DNA from: Oxalobacteraceae bacterium UBA6704
GTDB taxonomy: Bacteria; Pseudomonadota; Gammaproteobacteria; Burkholderiales; Burkholderiaceae_D
Direction: 5' to 3'
DNA: 14,851 nucleotides
Assembly: GCA_002454505.1 (NCBI GenBank)
Contig: DKJA01000177.1
Location: forward strand, 1-14,851
Made by a program: the position numbers and the translations under genes. Under the pieces are notes generated by a model, which saw nothing but the letters and a program-made list of their open reading frames with translations, was not told the DNA's origin and searched no databases. Shown piece by piece: positions 1 through 6,767 of the stretch. Position 1 is the stretch's first letter. Every line of letters starts with the position of its first letter.

Positions 1-345
1 GGCCAGCAGGCAAGCCAGCATCACGGCGGCACTGCCGAAATCCTTGGCGTTCTTCGACAGCGGATGCCGTTCCAGCGACACGCGGTCCACCACCGCCTCG
101 ATGGCCGAATTGATCAGCTCGACGATCAGCACCAGCACCAGCACGGCAATCAGCGCCAGCTTCTGGAAGCTCGACACGGGCAGCAGCATCGCCGCGATGG
201 CGCCCGGCACGAACAGCATCAGCTCCTGGCGGAACGCCTGCTCGCCGCGCCAGGCGGCTTTCAGGCCGTCGGCCGAGTACACGACGGCGCACATGATGCG
301 CTTCAGGCCGCTCTTGCTCTTGAATTCGCTGACAGGCTGGGTCAT
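1..345 (-). CDS. dgkA: Diacylglycerol kinase (DgkA family), C-terminus cut by the window edge
   Basis: Small integral inner-membrane kinase that phosphorylates diacylglycerol to phosphatidic acid, recycling lipid from membrane-derived turnover. The 115 visible residues begin MTQPVSEFKSKSGLKRI and carry the family core: an amphipathic N-terminus with WRGEQAFRQE (about 32-41), two hydrophobic segments (about 44-57 and 62-76), then VELINSAIEAVVD (75-87), which holds the conserved Glu, Asn and catalytic Glu (E76, N79, E83), and the NAKDFGSAAV loop (99-108). The family is usually about 120-130 residues, so only the end of the last membrane helix is missing. ATG at 345 is chosen because the next in-frame upstream ATG (362) runs into a stop after three codons; no clear ribosome-binding site is visible. 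It is transcribed divergently from the IclR gene. Identity is secure from motifs. Confidence 0.93.
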   Translation of the reverse strand, partial: MTQPVSEFKSKSGLKRIMCAVVYSADGLKAAWRGEQAFRQELMLFVPGAIAAMLLPVSSFQKLALIAVLVLVLIVELINSAIEAVVDRVSLERHPLSKNAKDFGSAAVMLACLLA

Positions 346-375
346 TGGTTCTATGGAAACATTTGATCGTCCGTG

Positions 376-402
376 ATTATAGCCCCGGAACAATGCTGTC
401 GA
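376..402 (-). promoter_or_regulatory. Candidate sigma70 promoter for dgkA
   Basis: On the minus strand a perfect -10 TATAAT (376-381) lies 30 bases before the dgkA start. A TCGACA -35-like hexamer (397-402) sits 15 bases upstream of it. The -10 is convincing; the spacing is shorter than the usual 16-18, so the -35 assignment is tentative. Confidence 0.45.
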
Positions 403-434
403 GCGGGCCGGCGATTCCCCTTTTTTTCACATCA

Positions 435-443
435 TGGTATAAA
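435..443 (+). promoter_or_regulatory. Extended -10 element upstream of the IclR gene
   Basis: TGGTATAAA matches an extended -10 (TGn-TATAAT), 33 bases before the IclR-family ATG. No good -35 is seen upstream, where a T-run lies at 420-427; extended -10 promoters often lack one. The IclR start has no recognisable Shine-Dalgarno sequence. Confidence 0.4.
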
Positions 444-476
444 GTGTGACAGATACTGCACCGCACCAACCACATC

Positions 477-1259
477 ATGAAAATCGAATCCGTCCCGGGC
501 CAGAAAACCACCATCCAGGTGATCGAACGCATGGTGTCGCTGCTCGATGCGCTGGCGAAATATCCGGACCCGGTCAGCCTGAAGGAATTGTCGAAGGTTT
601 CCGGCCTGCATCCGTCCACGGCGCACCGCATCCTCAACGACATGGTGCTGACCCGTTTCGTCGACCGCATCGAACCAGGCACCTACCGCCTCGGCATGCG
701 GCTGCTGGAACTTGGGAATGTGGTGAAGAGCCGGCTGTCCGTGCGCGAAGCGGCGCTGGACTTCATGCGCTCGCTGCACAAGAAGACGCAGCAGACCATC
801 AACCTGTCGGTGCGCCAGGGCGACGAGATCGTGTACATCGACCGGGCATTTTCCGAGCGTTCCGGCATGCAGGTGGTGCGTGCCATCGGCGGCCGGGGGC
901 CGCTGCACCTGACGTCGACCGGCAAGCTGTTCCTGTCGGTGGACGAGCCGAAGGCGATCCGCGCCTATGCCACGCGGACGGGACTGGCGGGTCACAACAA
1001 GAATTCGATCACGGATCTGACGCGGCTGGAGCGCGAGCTGTCGCTGGTGCGCTCGCGCGGCTATGCGCGCGATAACGAGGAACTGGAACTGGGCGTGCGC
1101 TGCATGGCGGCCGGCATCCGCGACGACAGCGGCAAGCTGGTGGCCGGCCTGTCGATCTCGGCGCCGGCCGACCGCCTGCAGGAAGACTGGCTGGACGACC
1201 TGGTCGATACCGCCAACCAGATTTCCGCCACGCTGGGTTACATGCCGACCGGGGACTGA
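477..1259 (+). CDS. IclR-family transcriptional regulator
   Basis: A 260-residue DNA-binding regulator with the normal IclR two-domain layout. The N-terminal winged helix-turn-helix spans about 12-75, with VSLKELSKVSGLHPSTAHRI as the HTH and GTYRLGMRLLELG as the wing and linker. A C-terminal GAF-like effector domain covers about 80-255, including IVYIDRAFS, GGRGPLHLTSTGKLFL, the REL-LVRSRGYARDNEELELGVRCMAAGI segment and GLSISAPADRL. IclR proteins usually bind as dimers or tetramers and respond to small organic acids or aromatics; the effector cannot be read from sequence. ATG 477 is the only sensible start: an in-frame upstream GTG is followed directly by a stop, and the next Met lies inside the HTH. 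The adjacent genes run on the opposite strand, so no target operon is implied. Its last 22 bases overlap the end of the convergent endopeptidase gene. Confidence 0.92.
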   Translation: MKIESVPGQKTTIQVIERMVSLLDALAKYPDPVSLKELSKVSGLHPSTAHRILNDMVLTRFVDRIEPGTYRLGMRLLELGNVVKSRLSVREAALDFMRSLHKKTQQTINLSVRQGDEIVYIDRAFSERSGMQVVRAIGGRGPLHLTSTGKLFLSVDEPKAIRAYATRTGLAGHNKNSITDLTRLERELSLVRSRGYARDNEELELGVRCMAAGIRDDSGKLVAGLSISAPADRLQEDWLDDLVDTANQISATLGYMPTGD

Positions 1260-2374
1260 ACGCTGCCGCCGCCGATCGGGCTCATGACACCGATGCCCGG
1301 CGCGCCGGCACCGGCGGATTCCGAGAAGCCGGCCGGTTTCAGCGCTGTCAGCCATTTCTTCATGCGCATCGCATCGGCCACGCGGGCCGCGGTGCCCTTC
1401 GCATCGAGCAGCACCATGATCACGGCGCGGCCTTCGACGACGGCCTGCATCAGCACGCAGCGCCCCGCCTCGTTGATATAACCGGTTTTCTGCAGGCCGA
1501 TCTGCCAGCCCGAGCTGGGCACGACGAGACCGTTGGTCGTGCCGAACTGCACGGGGCGGCCGTTGCGTTCGACGATGGCCTTCGCGTCCGTGGAGAATTC
1601 ACGCAGCATCGGGTGCTCGTAGGCGGCCATCGCCAGCTTGGCCAGGTCGCGCGCGCTGGCCACGTTCTGCTTGTTCAGGCCGGTGGAGTCGGCGTAATGC
1701 GTGTCCGTCATGCCCAGGCCCTGCGCCTTGGCGTTCATCGCTTCCACGAAGGCCGGCAAGCCGCCCGGGTAGTTGCGGCCCAGTGCGGACGCGGCGCGGT
1801 TTTCCGAGCTCATCAGGGCAATGTGCAGCATGTTGCGGCGGGTCAGGCGGTCGCCCACGGTCAGGCGCGAGCTGGAGAATTTTTCGCGGTCGACGTCGTC
1901 GTCGGTGACGGTCAGCATTTCATCCATGTCGAGACCCGCTTCGACGACGACGAGGCCCGTCATCATCTTGGTGATCGACGCGATCGGCAGCGCCACGCCG
2001 GCGTTCTTTTCGAACAGCACTTCGGCATTGTTCTGGTCGATGACGAGGGCCACGTTCGACTTCAGGTCGAGCGGATCGCGGGTCAGGTTCAGGCCGGCCA
2101 GGTCGCCCATGGTCGGACGGCCCGGTGCGGCGGCGGCCACGCGGGTCTGGCGCTGGTAGACGGCTTTTTTCTTGCCCCGCACGGTGACGACGCGGCGCAC
2201 GACCTTGTCGCGCGGTTGCGCGGCGGCCTGGCGGCGCACACCGGCTTTCTTGACAGCTTTCTTGGCCGGCGCCTTCTTGACGACGGCCTGGTTCGCGTCA
2301 GCGGCCTGGACAACCGAGAACGGTACCGATAAACACAGCGCGGACACCAGCGCGGCAAGTACAAGTTTTTTCAT
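1238..2374 (-). CDS. pbpG: D-alanyl-D-alanine endopeptidase (PBP7/8, peptidase S11)
   Basis: Periplasmic penicillin-binding serine peptidase of the S11 family that cleaves D-Ala-meso-DAP crosslinks in peptidoglycan. The 378-residue product has a Sec signal peptide (MKKLVLAALVSALCLSV, likely cut near VQA-A at 24/25). A Lys/Ala/Arg-rich linker follows (about 31-80), then the catalytic domain with all three motifs: SITK at 133-136 (nucleophile S133), SEN at 190-192 and KTG at 296-298. It ends in a Gly/Ser/Pro-rich tail. ATG 2374 is preferred over the in-frame ATG at 2389 because GGGGAAGAG immediately precedes it and the signal peptide then starts correctly. The basic linker is longer than in enterobacterial PBP7 and may hold the enzyme against the wall (inference). 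It overlaps the IclR gene tail to tail. Confidence 0.93.
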   Translation of the reverse strand: MKKLVLAALVSALCLSVPFSVVQAADANQAVVKKAPAKKAVKKAGVRRQAAAQPRDKVVRRVVTVRGKKKAVYQRQTRVAAAAPGRPTMGDLAGLNLTRDPLDLKSNVALVIDQNNAEVLFEKNAGVALPIASITKMMTGLVVVEAGLDMDEMLTVTDDDVDREKFSSSRLTVGDRLTRRNMLHIALMSSENRAASALGRNYPGGLPAFVEAMNAKAQGLGMTDTHYADSTGLNKQNVASARDLAKLAMAAYEHPMLREFSTDAKAIVERNGRPVQFGTTNGLVVPSSGWQIGLQKTGYINEAGRCVLMQAVVEGRAVIMVLLDAKGTAARVADAMRMKKWLTALKPAGFSESAGAGAPGIGVMSPIGGGSVQSPVGM

Positions 2375-2399
2375 CTCTTCCCCGATCATCGTTCGTTGC

Positions 2400-2427
2400 A
2401 GTGTAGCAAAATGAAGATCTGCCGCAA
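2400..2427 (-). promoter_or_regulatory. Weak candidate promoter for pbpG
   Basis: On the minus strand TACACT (2400-2405) lies 16 bases after TTGCGG (2422-2427), 26 bases before the pbpG ATG. Both boxes are imperfect. It is listed because the gap 2375-2519 holds nothing better for this gene. Confidence 0.3.
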
Positions 2428-2519
2428 GCGGATTTCACCTTTTCCGGCCCGAACCCTGACATTGCTTGCCACCTTGATTACGCAGTTGACGTAGCGGAGC
2501 AACGAACGGCATGCATTTG

Positions 2520-3218
2520 TTAACCATCGACAAATTTAACAAAGCCGTCGACCGGCTCCCGTTCCGTCACCAGCGTGTTCTCGATCCGGGCCGGGTCGGC
2601 ATAACCGAGGGCCATCCCGCACACCACCATTTCATTGTCGGGCATGGACAGCTGATCCGCAATGATTCGATGGAATTGCGTGAAGGCGGCCTGCGGACAG
2701 GTGTCCAGGCCGCGGCCCCGCGCCGCCACCATGATGTTCTGCAGGAACATGCCGTAGTCCAGCCACGAGCCCTGCTCCATCACGCGGTCGATCGTGAAGA
2801 TCAGGCCGACGGGTGCGTCGAAGAAGCGGTAGTTGCGGGCATGCTGGGCGGCCATGCCGTCCTTGTTGTCGCGCGTCAGGCCCAGCAGCGCATACAGGTC
2901 CCAGCCCACCTTGCGGCGGCGGTCCACGTACGGCGACTTCCACTCGCGCGGGTAGTAGGCATATTCCTCGTGATGCTCGCTGTTCTGCGCCGGATCGCGG
3001 TAGGCCGCGGTGAGGCGTTCGCACAGCGCTTCCCGCCCCTCGCCCGTCACCACATAGACTTTCCACGGTTGCGTGTTGGTGCCGGACGGCGCGCGGCGTG
3101 CCACGTCGAGGATCGCCGCGATGTCCTCGCGGGCGACGGGTGCGGGCAGGAAGGCACGGATCGAGCGGCGCGACGTGATGGCGAAATCGACGGCCTGCTG
3201 GGCGGATGACTGGATCAT
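2520..3218 (-). CDS. Nitroreductase family protein (FMN-dependent)
   Basis: A 232-residue flavin oxidoreductase of the nitroreductase superfamily, which uses NAD(P)H to reduce nitroaromatics, quinones or enals. Family marks are SRRSIRAF near the N-terminus (16-23; R17, R18 and S19 in the FMN-phosphate position), APSGTNTQPW (43-52), a central segment typical of the larger PnbA-like subgroup, and GLDTCPQAAF towards the C-terminal third. There is no signal peptide, so it should be cytoplasmic. ATG 3218 is chosen over the upstream in-frame ATG at 3242: an AGGAG lies just before 3218, and starting there puts the conserved RRSIR motif at the usual depth. The start lies 7 bases after the stop of the DMT exporter, so the two are probably cotranscribed. 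The natural substrate is not visible. Confidence 0.88.
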   Translation of the reverse strand: MIQSSAQQAVDFAITSRRSIRAFLPAPVAREDIAAILDVARRAPSGTNTQPWKVYVVTGEGREALCERLTAAYRDPAQNSEHHEEYAYYPREWKSPYVDRRRKVGWDLYALLGLTRDNKDGMAAQHARNYRFFDAPVGLIFTIDRVMEQGSWLDYGMFLQNIMVAARGRGLDTCPQAAFTQFHRIIADQLSMPDNEMVVCGMALGYADPARIENTLVTEREPVDGFVKFVDG

Positions 3219-3225
3219 GGGGCTC

Positions 3226-4122
3226 CTATTTCTTGACGACAAAGAACACGCCGATCACGGCCAGCACCATGCCGGCCGCGCCCAGCGCGCTGAACGCCTC
3301 GCCGAACAGCAGCCAGGCCATCAGCGCCGTCGTGGGCGGCGTCAGGTAAAGCAGGCTCGTCACCTGCGTGGCGTCGCTGCGGCGGATCAGCGCGAACAGC
3401 AGGAAGATGGCGCCGATCGACAGCGCCAGCACCGACCACAGCAGCGAGCCGATGAAACGGGGCGTCCAGTCCACCGCCTGCAAGGCCGGCGTCAACGCCT
3501 CGAAGGCAATGGCGAACGGCAACACGACGACGAACGACGCGGCAAACTGGATCACGGTGCCGGTGCGCACGTCGAACGACGGACACCAGCGCTTCTGGTA
3601 CAGCGTGCCGGCCGTGATCGACACCAGCGCACCCAGGCACAGCGCAATCGCCGGCCACGACAACCCGGCCAGCGAAATCTTGGCATACACGACGCAGGCG
3701 ACGCCGGCGATGCCGAACAGCAAACCCAGCCACTGCTTCGGCCGGACGCGCTCGCCAATCAGCGGCGCGGCAAACGCCGTCAGGATGGGCTGCATGCCGA
3801 CGATCAGCGCCGACAGTCCGGCCGGCATGCCCAGCTTGATCACGCACCACACGCCGGACAGATAACCCGCATGCATCAACACGCCCGCGACGGCCACGTG
3901 GGCTATCCGACCCGCTGGCCACGGCGCCTTCAACCACAGCACCAGCGGCACCAGCACCAGCAGCACGCCGATGAAACGCAGCAGCAGGAACGTCAGCGGC
4001 GGCGCATAGGGCAAGCCGAATTTGGCCACGATGAAGCCGGTGCTCCACAGGAAAACAAAGAACAGCGGTACCGGCGACAGGAAGGCGTGGCGCGCCGGCG
4101 GCGCTATCGATGAATCGGGCAT
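3226..4122 (-). CDS. DMT-superfamily transporter (EamA family)
   Basis: A 298-residue inner-membrane protein with about ten hydrophobic helices in two repeated EamA halves. The first half opens PVPLFFVFLWSTGFIVAKFG and carries LRFIGVLLVL and the loop GLSALIVGMQPILTAFAAPL-IGERVRPKQWLG. The second carries the equivalent LLYLTPPTTALMAWLLFGEAFSALGAAGMVLAVIGVFF. Members mostly export amino acids, metabolites or drugs; the substrate cannot be inferred. The nitroreductase begins 7 bases downstream, a likely two-gene transcript. The start is odd: the best Shine-Dalgarno (AGGAG, 4143-4147) precedes an out-of-frame ATG at 4138, while the in-frame ATG 4122 has no obvious ribosome-binding site. ATG 4122 is kept because the first helix follows at the expected distance. 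Confidence 0.88.
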   Translation of the reverse strand: MPDSSIAPPARHAFLSPVPLFFVFLWSTGFIVAKFGLPYAPPLTFLLLRFIGVLLVLVPLVLWLKAPWPAGRIAHVAVAGVLMHAGYLSGVWCVIKLGMPAGLSALIVGMQPILTAFAAPLIGERVRPKQWLGLLFGIAGVACVVYAKISLAGLSWPAIALCLGALVSITAGTLYQKRWCPSFDVRTGTVIQFAASFVVVLPFAIAFEALTPALQAVDWTPRFIGSLLWSVLALSIGAIFLLFALIRRSDATQVTSLLYLTPPTTALMAWLLFGEAFSALGAAGMVLAVIGVFFVVKK

Positions 4123-4221
4123 CTGGACAGTCTAGCATGGCACTCCTGGCGCCGCAGTAGGCCGATGCCCCAAAAAAGTGCATGCGAGCAATAACTTATA
4201 TAAGCTTTTTATATAATACCC

Positions 4222-4274
4222 TTGTGCAATGCACAAAATATGCCGCTTTTATTAGCTTGGATGCACCAAATTTG
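4222..4274 (+). promoter_or_regulatory. Candidate PhaR operator region upstream of the phasin promoter
   Basis: Two similar 12-mers in direct orientation, GCACAAAATATG (4231-4242) and GCACCAAATTTG (4263-4274), have starts 32 bases apart, about three helical turns. The second ends one base before the -35 box. The first also belongs to a perfect 15-bp dyad, TTGTGCAATGCACAA (4222-4236). From memory, the PhaR site at Ralstonia eutropha phaP is two 12-bp repeats close to GCAMMAAWTMMD; these match at 11 and 10 of 12 positions. PhaR binding here is inferred from this match and from the downstream phasin gene. A TATAAT at 4212-4217 lies just upstream without a good -35. Confidence 0.55.
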
Positions 4275-4275
4275 C

Positions 4276-4303
4276 TTGACTATTTCTGCGGGGTCCGTAG
4301 AAT
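4276..4303 (+). promoter_or_regulatory. Sigma70 promoter of the phasin gene
   Basis: TTGACT (4276-4281, 5/6 to consensus), a 16-base spacer, then TAGAAT (4298-4303, 5/6). This leaves a leader of about 65 bases before ATG 4377, which has GGAG six bases upstream. It is the best-matching promoter in the window and abuts the PhaR-like repeat at 4263-4274, so a bound repressor there would block the -35 box. Confidence 0.7.
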
Positions 4304-4376
4304 CGCCCATGTTGCGTTGCACAATGGCTGATTCCAAAAGCTTCCACCAACGTTCATTCATCTTCTGGAGAACTAC

Positions 4377-4943
4377 ATGTTTGCGATTCCTGAGCAATTT
4401 TCCAATGCGACCAAGGCCAACTTCGAAAGCCAGTTCGCAATCTTCTCGTCGCTGACCAACAAGGCCTTTGAAGGCGTTGAAAAGCTGGTCGACCTGAACC
4501 TGACGGCCGCCAAGGCGTCGCTGGAAGAATCGTCGGCCGCGGCCAAGCAGCTGCTGTCCGCCAAAGATCCACAGGAATTCTTCTCGCTGAGCGCCGCCCA
4601 GGCCCAGCCGAACGCCGAGAAAGCCATTGCCTACGGCCGCCACCTGGCATCGATCGCTTCCGGCACCACCGCCGAGTTCTCCAAGGCTGCCGAAGCGCAG
4701 ATCCTGGAAACGAACCGCAAGGTGATCTCGCTGGTCGACGAAGTGAGCAAGAACGCCCCGGCCGGCACGGAAAGCGCCGTGGCCCTGTTCAAGTCCGCAC
4801 TGGGCAGCGCCAACGCCGGTTACGAACAACTGACCCGCACCACCAAGCAAGCCGCCGACGCAATCGAAGCCAACGTGAACGCCGCCGTGAGCCAGTTCTC
4901 CGCCGCCGTCAAGGCCGCCCCGGTCGCCGCCGGCGCCAAGTAA
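4377..4943 (+). CDS. phaP: Phasin (PHB granule-associated protein, PhaP type)
   Basis: A 188-residue amphipathic, almost wholly helical protein of the betaproteobacterial phasin family, which coats polyhydroxybutyrate granules and controls their number and size. It begins MFAIPEQFSNATKANFESQ, continues with FEGVEKLVDLNLTAAKASLEE and KDPQEFFSLSAAQAQPNAEKA (classic phasin segments, about 31-83), and ends in an Ala/Lys-rich tail (KAAPVAAGAK). There are no cysteines, membrane segments or signal peptide, as expected for a granule-surface protein. The length is normal for the family. It stands alone as a monocistronic unit with its own promoter (4276-4303), PhaR-like repeats (4222-4274) and a strong terminator (5034-5060). 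This fits a highly expressed, granule-responsive gene. Confidence 0.94.
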   Translation: MFAIPEQFSNATKANFESQFAIFSSLTNKAFEGVEKLVDLNLTAAKASLEESSAAAKQLLSAKDPQEFFSLSAAQAQPNAEKAIAYGRHLASIASGTTAEFSKAAEAQILETNRKVISLVDEVSKNAPAGTESAVALFKSALGSANAGYEQLTRTTKQAADAIEANVNAAVSQFSAAVKAAPVAAGAK

Positions 4944-5033
4944 TTCCCGCCGGCCTCGCGCCGGCAACGAGCATCATCGCTTCACCAGGTCTCCTCGGCA
5001 TTCGTGGATCCTATTCAAGCGGATGTCTTCAGG

Positions 5034-5060
5034 GCCCCGGAAACTTCCGGGGCTTTTTTT
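5034..5060 (+). terminator. Rho-independent terminator after the phasin gene
   Basis: Stem GCCCCGGA (5034-5041) pairs with TCCGGGGC (5046-5053) around a four-base loop, followed by seven T residues (5054-5060). It ends the phasin transcript 91 bases after the stop codon. The palindromic repeat at 5074-5114 begins 14 bases later and is a separate structure. Confidence 0.9.
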
Positions 5061-5073
5061 CGTCCGCAGTTTT

Positions 5074-5114
5074 GTTTCCTGTAAAACAGGGACAGACCCT
5101 GTTTTACAGGAAAC
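5074..5114. repeat. REP-like palindrome, copy 1 (core GGGACAGACCC)
   Basis: A perfect 18-bp inverted repeat (5074-5091 with 5097-5114) around the five-base loop ACAGA. It lies between the phasin terminator and the YheO/DauR-type regulator. Its inner 33 bases (5078-5110) are identical to those of the copy at 14816-14848. The flanking base pair differs in a compensating way: T-A here (5077/5111), G-C there (14815/14849). Confidence 0.9.
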
Positions 5115-5166
5115 CCTCTCCCATCGGGCGGTATACATTTTTTCCAGAATCGGATAATCTGTCTAC

Positions 5167-5787
5167 ATGCGAACCCCTGAACAACAACATCTGCTGGAAC
5201 AGTTGCAGCACGTCGCCGCCGGCCTGGGGCAGACGCTGGCGCCATTCTGCGAAGTGGTGCTGCACGACCTGCTCGATCCGGAGCACACGGTGCTGGCCAT
5301 CCACAACAACCAGTCCGGCCGTGCGGCGGGCGATGCGGCCACCGAGCTGGGCCTGGCGCGGATCGCCGATCCCGCCTACGCGCAGGTCGTGGCGAACTAT
5401 CCGAACCGGTTCCCGGACGGCCGGCCCGCCAAGAGCACGTCGATCGGCATCCGCGACAGCAGCGGCCGCTACATCGCTTCGCTGTGCCTGAACGTGGATG
5501 TCGGCCAGTTCCGCGCCGTCGAAGCGATGCTGGGCCAGTTCGTGCGCACCGACGGCGCGCCCGTCGCGGAAACGCTGGAACCGGTGGGCACGGATGCGAT
5601 CCGCCGCCACATCGAGCAGTTCGCCGCGCGGCACGGCACCACGGCGCACGCGCTGAAGGGCGAGGAACGCCGCGCGCTGCTGCGCGAACTGAAAGAGGCG
5701 GGCCTGACGGATGTGCGGCGCGCCATGGAAACCGTGGCAACCCAACTGGGCGTCTCGCGCGCGACGGTGTATAACGATGCCCGCTGA
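5167..5787 (+). CDS. YheO/DauR-type transcriptional regulator (PAS_6 plus HTH_22)
   Basis: A 206-residue protein with a YheO-like PAS domain at about 10-118 (FCEVVLHDLLDPEHTVLAIHNNQSGR, then KSTSIGIRDSSGRYIASLCLNVDV) and a C-terminal helix-turn-helix at about 160-206 (ETVATQLGVSRATVYNDAR). The best-known relative is DauR of Pseudomonas, which controls D-arginine catabolism next to dehydrogenase genes including an ornithine-cyclodeaminase homologue. The same layout here makes it the likely local regulator of the two downstream enzymes; the ligand is unknown. Its end overlaps the OCD-fold gene by 11 bases, implying coupled translation. ATG 5167 has no Shine-Dalgarno, and a GATAAT (5153-5158) lies only 8 bases before it, so the mRNA may be nearly leaderless. 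Confidence 0.88.
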   Translation: MRTPEQQHLLEQLQHVAAGLGQTLAPFCEVVLHDLLDPEHTVLAIHNNQSGRAAGDAATELGLARIADPAYAQVVANYPNRFPDGRPAKSTSIGIRDSSGRYIASLCLNVDVGQFRAVEAMLGQFVRTDGAPVAETLEPVGTDAIRRHIEQFAARHGTTAHALKGEERRALLRELKEAGLTDVRRAMETVATQLGVSRATVYNDAR

Positions 5788-6739
5788 CGCCACCCTCCTT
5801 CTTCTTGACCGCGACGCCACGGCCGCGCTGCTGCTGCCCGAAGCCGTGCTCGATGCCGTGCATGAAGCGTTCGTGCTGCATGCGTCCGGCGATGGCCAGC
5901 TGTATCCGCTGGTGCGCGAACGGCTGCCGCAAGGCGTGTTCGGCATCAAGTCCGGCGCCGTACCATCGCAGGATTTACTGGGCTTCAAGGCGGCCGGCTT
6001 CTGGCCCGGCAACCGCGCATTGGGCGGCGACGGCCATCAGGCCACGATCATGCTGTTCGACCCGGCGACGGGGCGGCCGCAGGCGATCATCGACGGCAAT
6101 GCCGTCACCACCGAACGCACCGCTGCGGCCGGCGGCGTGGGCCTGCGTGCACTGGCACGGCCGGACAGCCGCCGGCTGTGCGTCTTCGGCACCGGCGTAC
6201 AGGGCGCCGCCAACGTCGACTACGCGTTACGCGTGCTGCCCGCGCTGGAGACGGTGCGCTACCTGACTTCCGATGGCCGCCGCGACCACGCCTTCGAGGC
6301 GCGCTTCGCGCAGCGCTGCGACATAGCGCCAGGCGCGTCGCCCAATGAGACGGTGGCCGCCAGCGACGTGATCGTCACCGCCACCACCGGCCGCGGCGCG
6401 CTGTTCGATGCGGCCGCCGTGCAGCCCGGCACGCACATCAACGCCGTGGGCACCGACACCCGCGGCAAGCGCGAATTGCCGGACGGCCTGGTGCCAAGCG
6501 CCCGCGTGTGGGTGGACGATCTGGCGCAGGCCCGCATGCTGGGCGAACTGCAATGGGCACCCGAGACCGTCGCCAACGAACTGGGTGCGTTGCTGGTCGC
6601 ACCGTCGTCACGCGCTGCCACCGACATCACCATCTTCGACATGACGGGCATCGCTCTGCAGGACCTGACTGTGGCGCGCATGCTGTACCAACAGGCGCTG
6701 GCCTCGGGTGCGGGCACTTCGGTGCCGTGGCCGTGGTAA
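5777..6739 (+). CDS. Ornithine cyclodeaminase / mu-crystallin family NAD(P)-dependent enzyme
   Basis: A 320-residue cytoplasmic protein of the OCD/mu-crystallin fold, which includes ornithine cyclodeaminase, alanine dehydrogenase, pyrroline-2-carboxylate and ketimine reductases, DauB-type arginine dehydrogenase and iminosuccinate reductase (BhcD). Motifs: GIKSGAVPSQDLLGFKAAG (57-74, with the catalytic-position Lys K71), DGNAVTTERTAAA (R114), the Rossmann loop GTGVQG (138-143), ATTGRGALFD, HINAVGTDTRGKREL and FDMTGIALQDL near the C-terminus. ATG 5777 lies inside the regulator's last codons (11-base overlap) with no ribosome-binding site of its own, so translation is probably coupled. The PLP enzyme 28 bases downstream makes 2-imino acids by its family chemistry, which favours an imine reductase role over true ornithine cyclodeaminase. 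Exact substrate unproven. Confidence 0.85.
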   Translation: MPADATLLLLDRDATAALLLPEAVLDAVHEAFVLHASGDGQLYPLVRERLPQGVFGIKSGAVPSQDLLGFKAAGFWPGNRALGGDGHQATIMLFDPATGRPQAIIDGNAVTTERTAAAGGVGLRALARPDSRRLCVFGTGVQGAANVDYALRVLPALETVRYLTSDGRRDHAFEARFAQRCDIAPGASPNETVAASDVIVTATTGRGALFDAAAVQPGTHINAVGTDTRGKRELPDGLVPSARVWVDDLAQARMLGELQWAPETVANELGALLVAPSSRAATDITIFDMTGIALQDLTVARMLYQQALASGAGTSVPWPW

Positions 6740-6767
6740 CCATTCAAACTTCACAAGGACCAACACG

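Noticed and set aside
353..363. TGGAAACATTT as a remnant of the intergenic repeat family
   Set aside because: It matches 11 bases of the copy near 7765, but neither core nor palindrome is present, so a chance match is likely.
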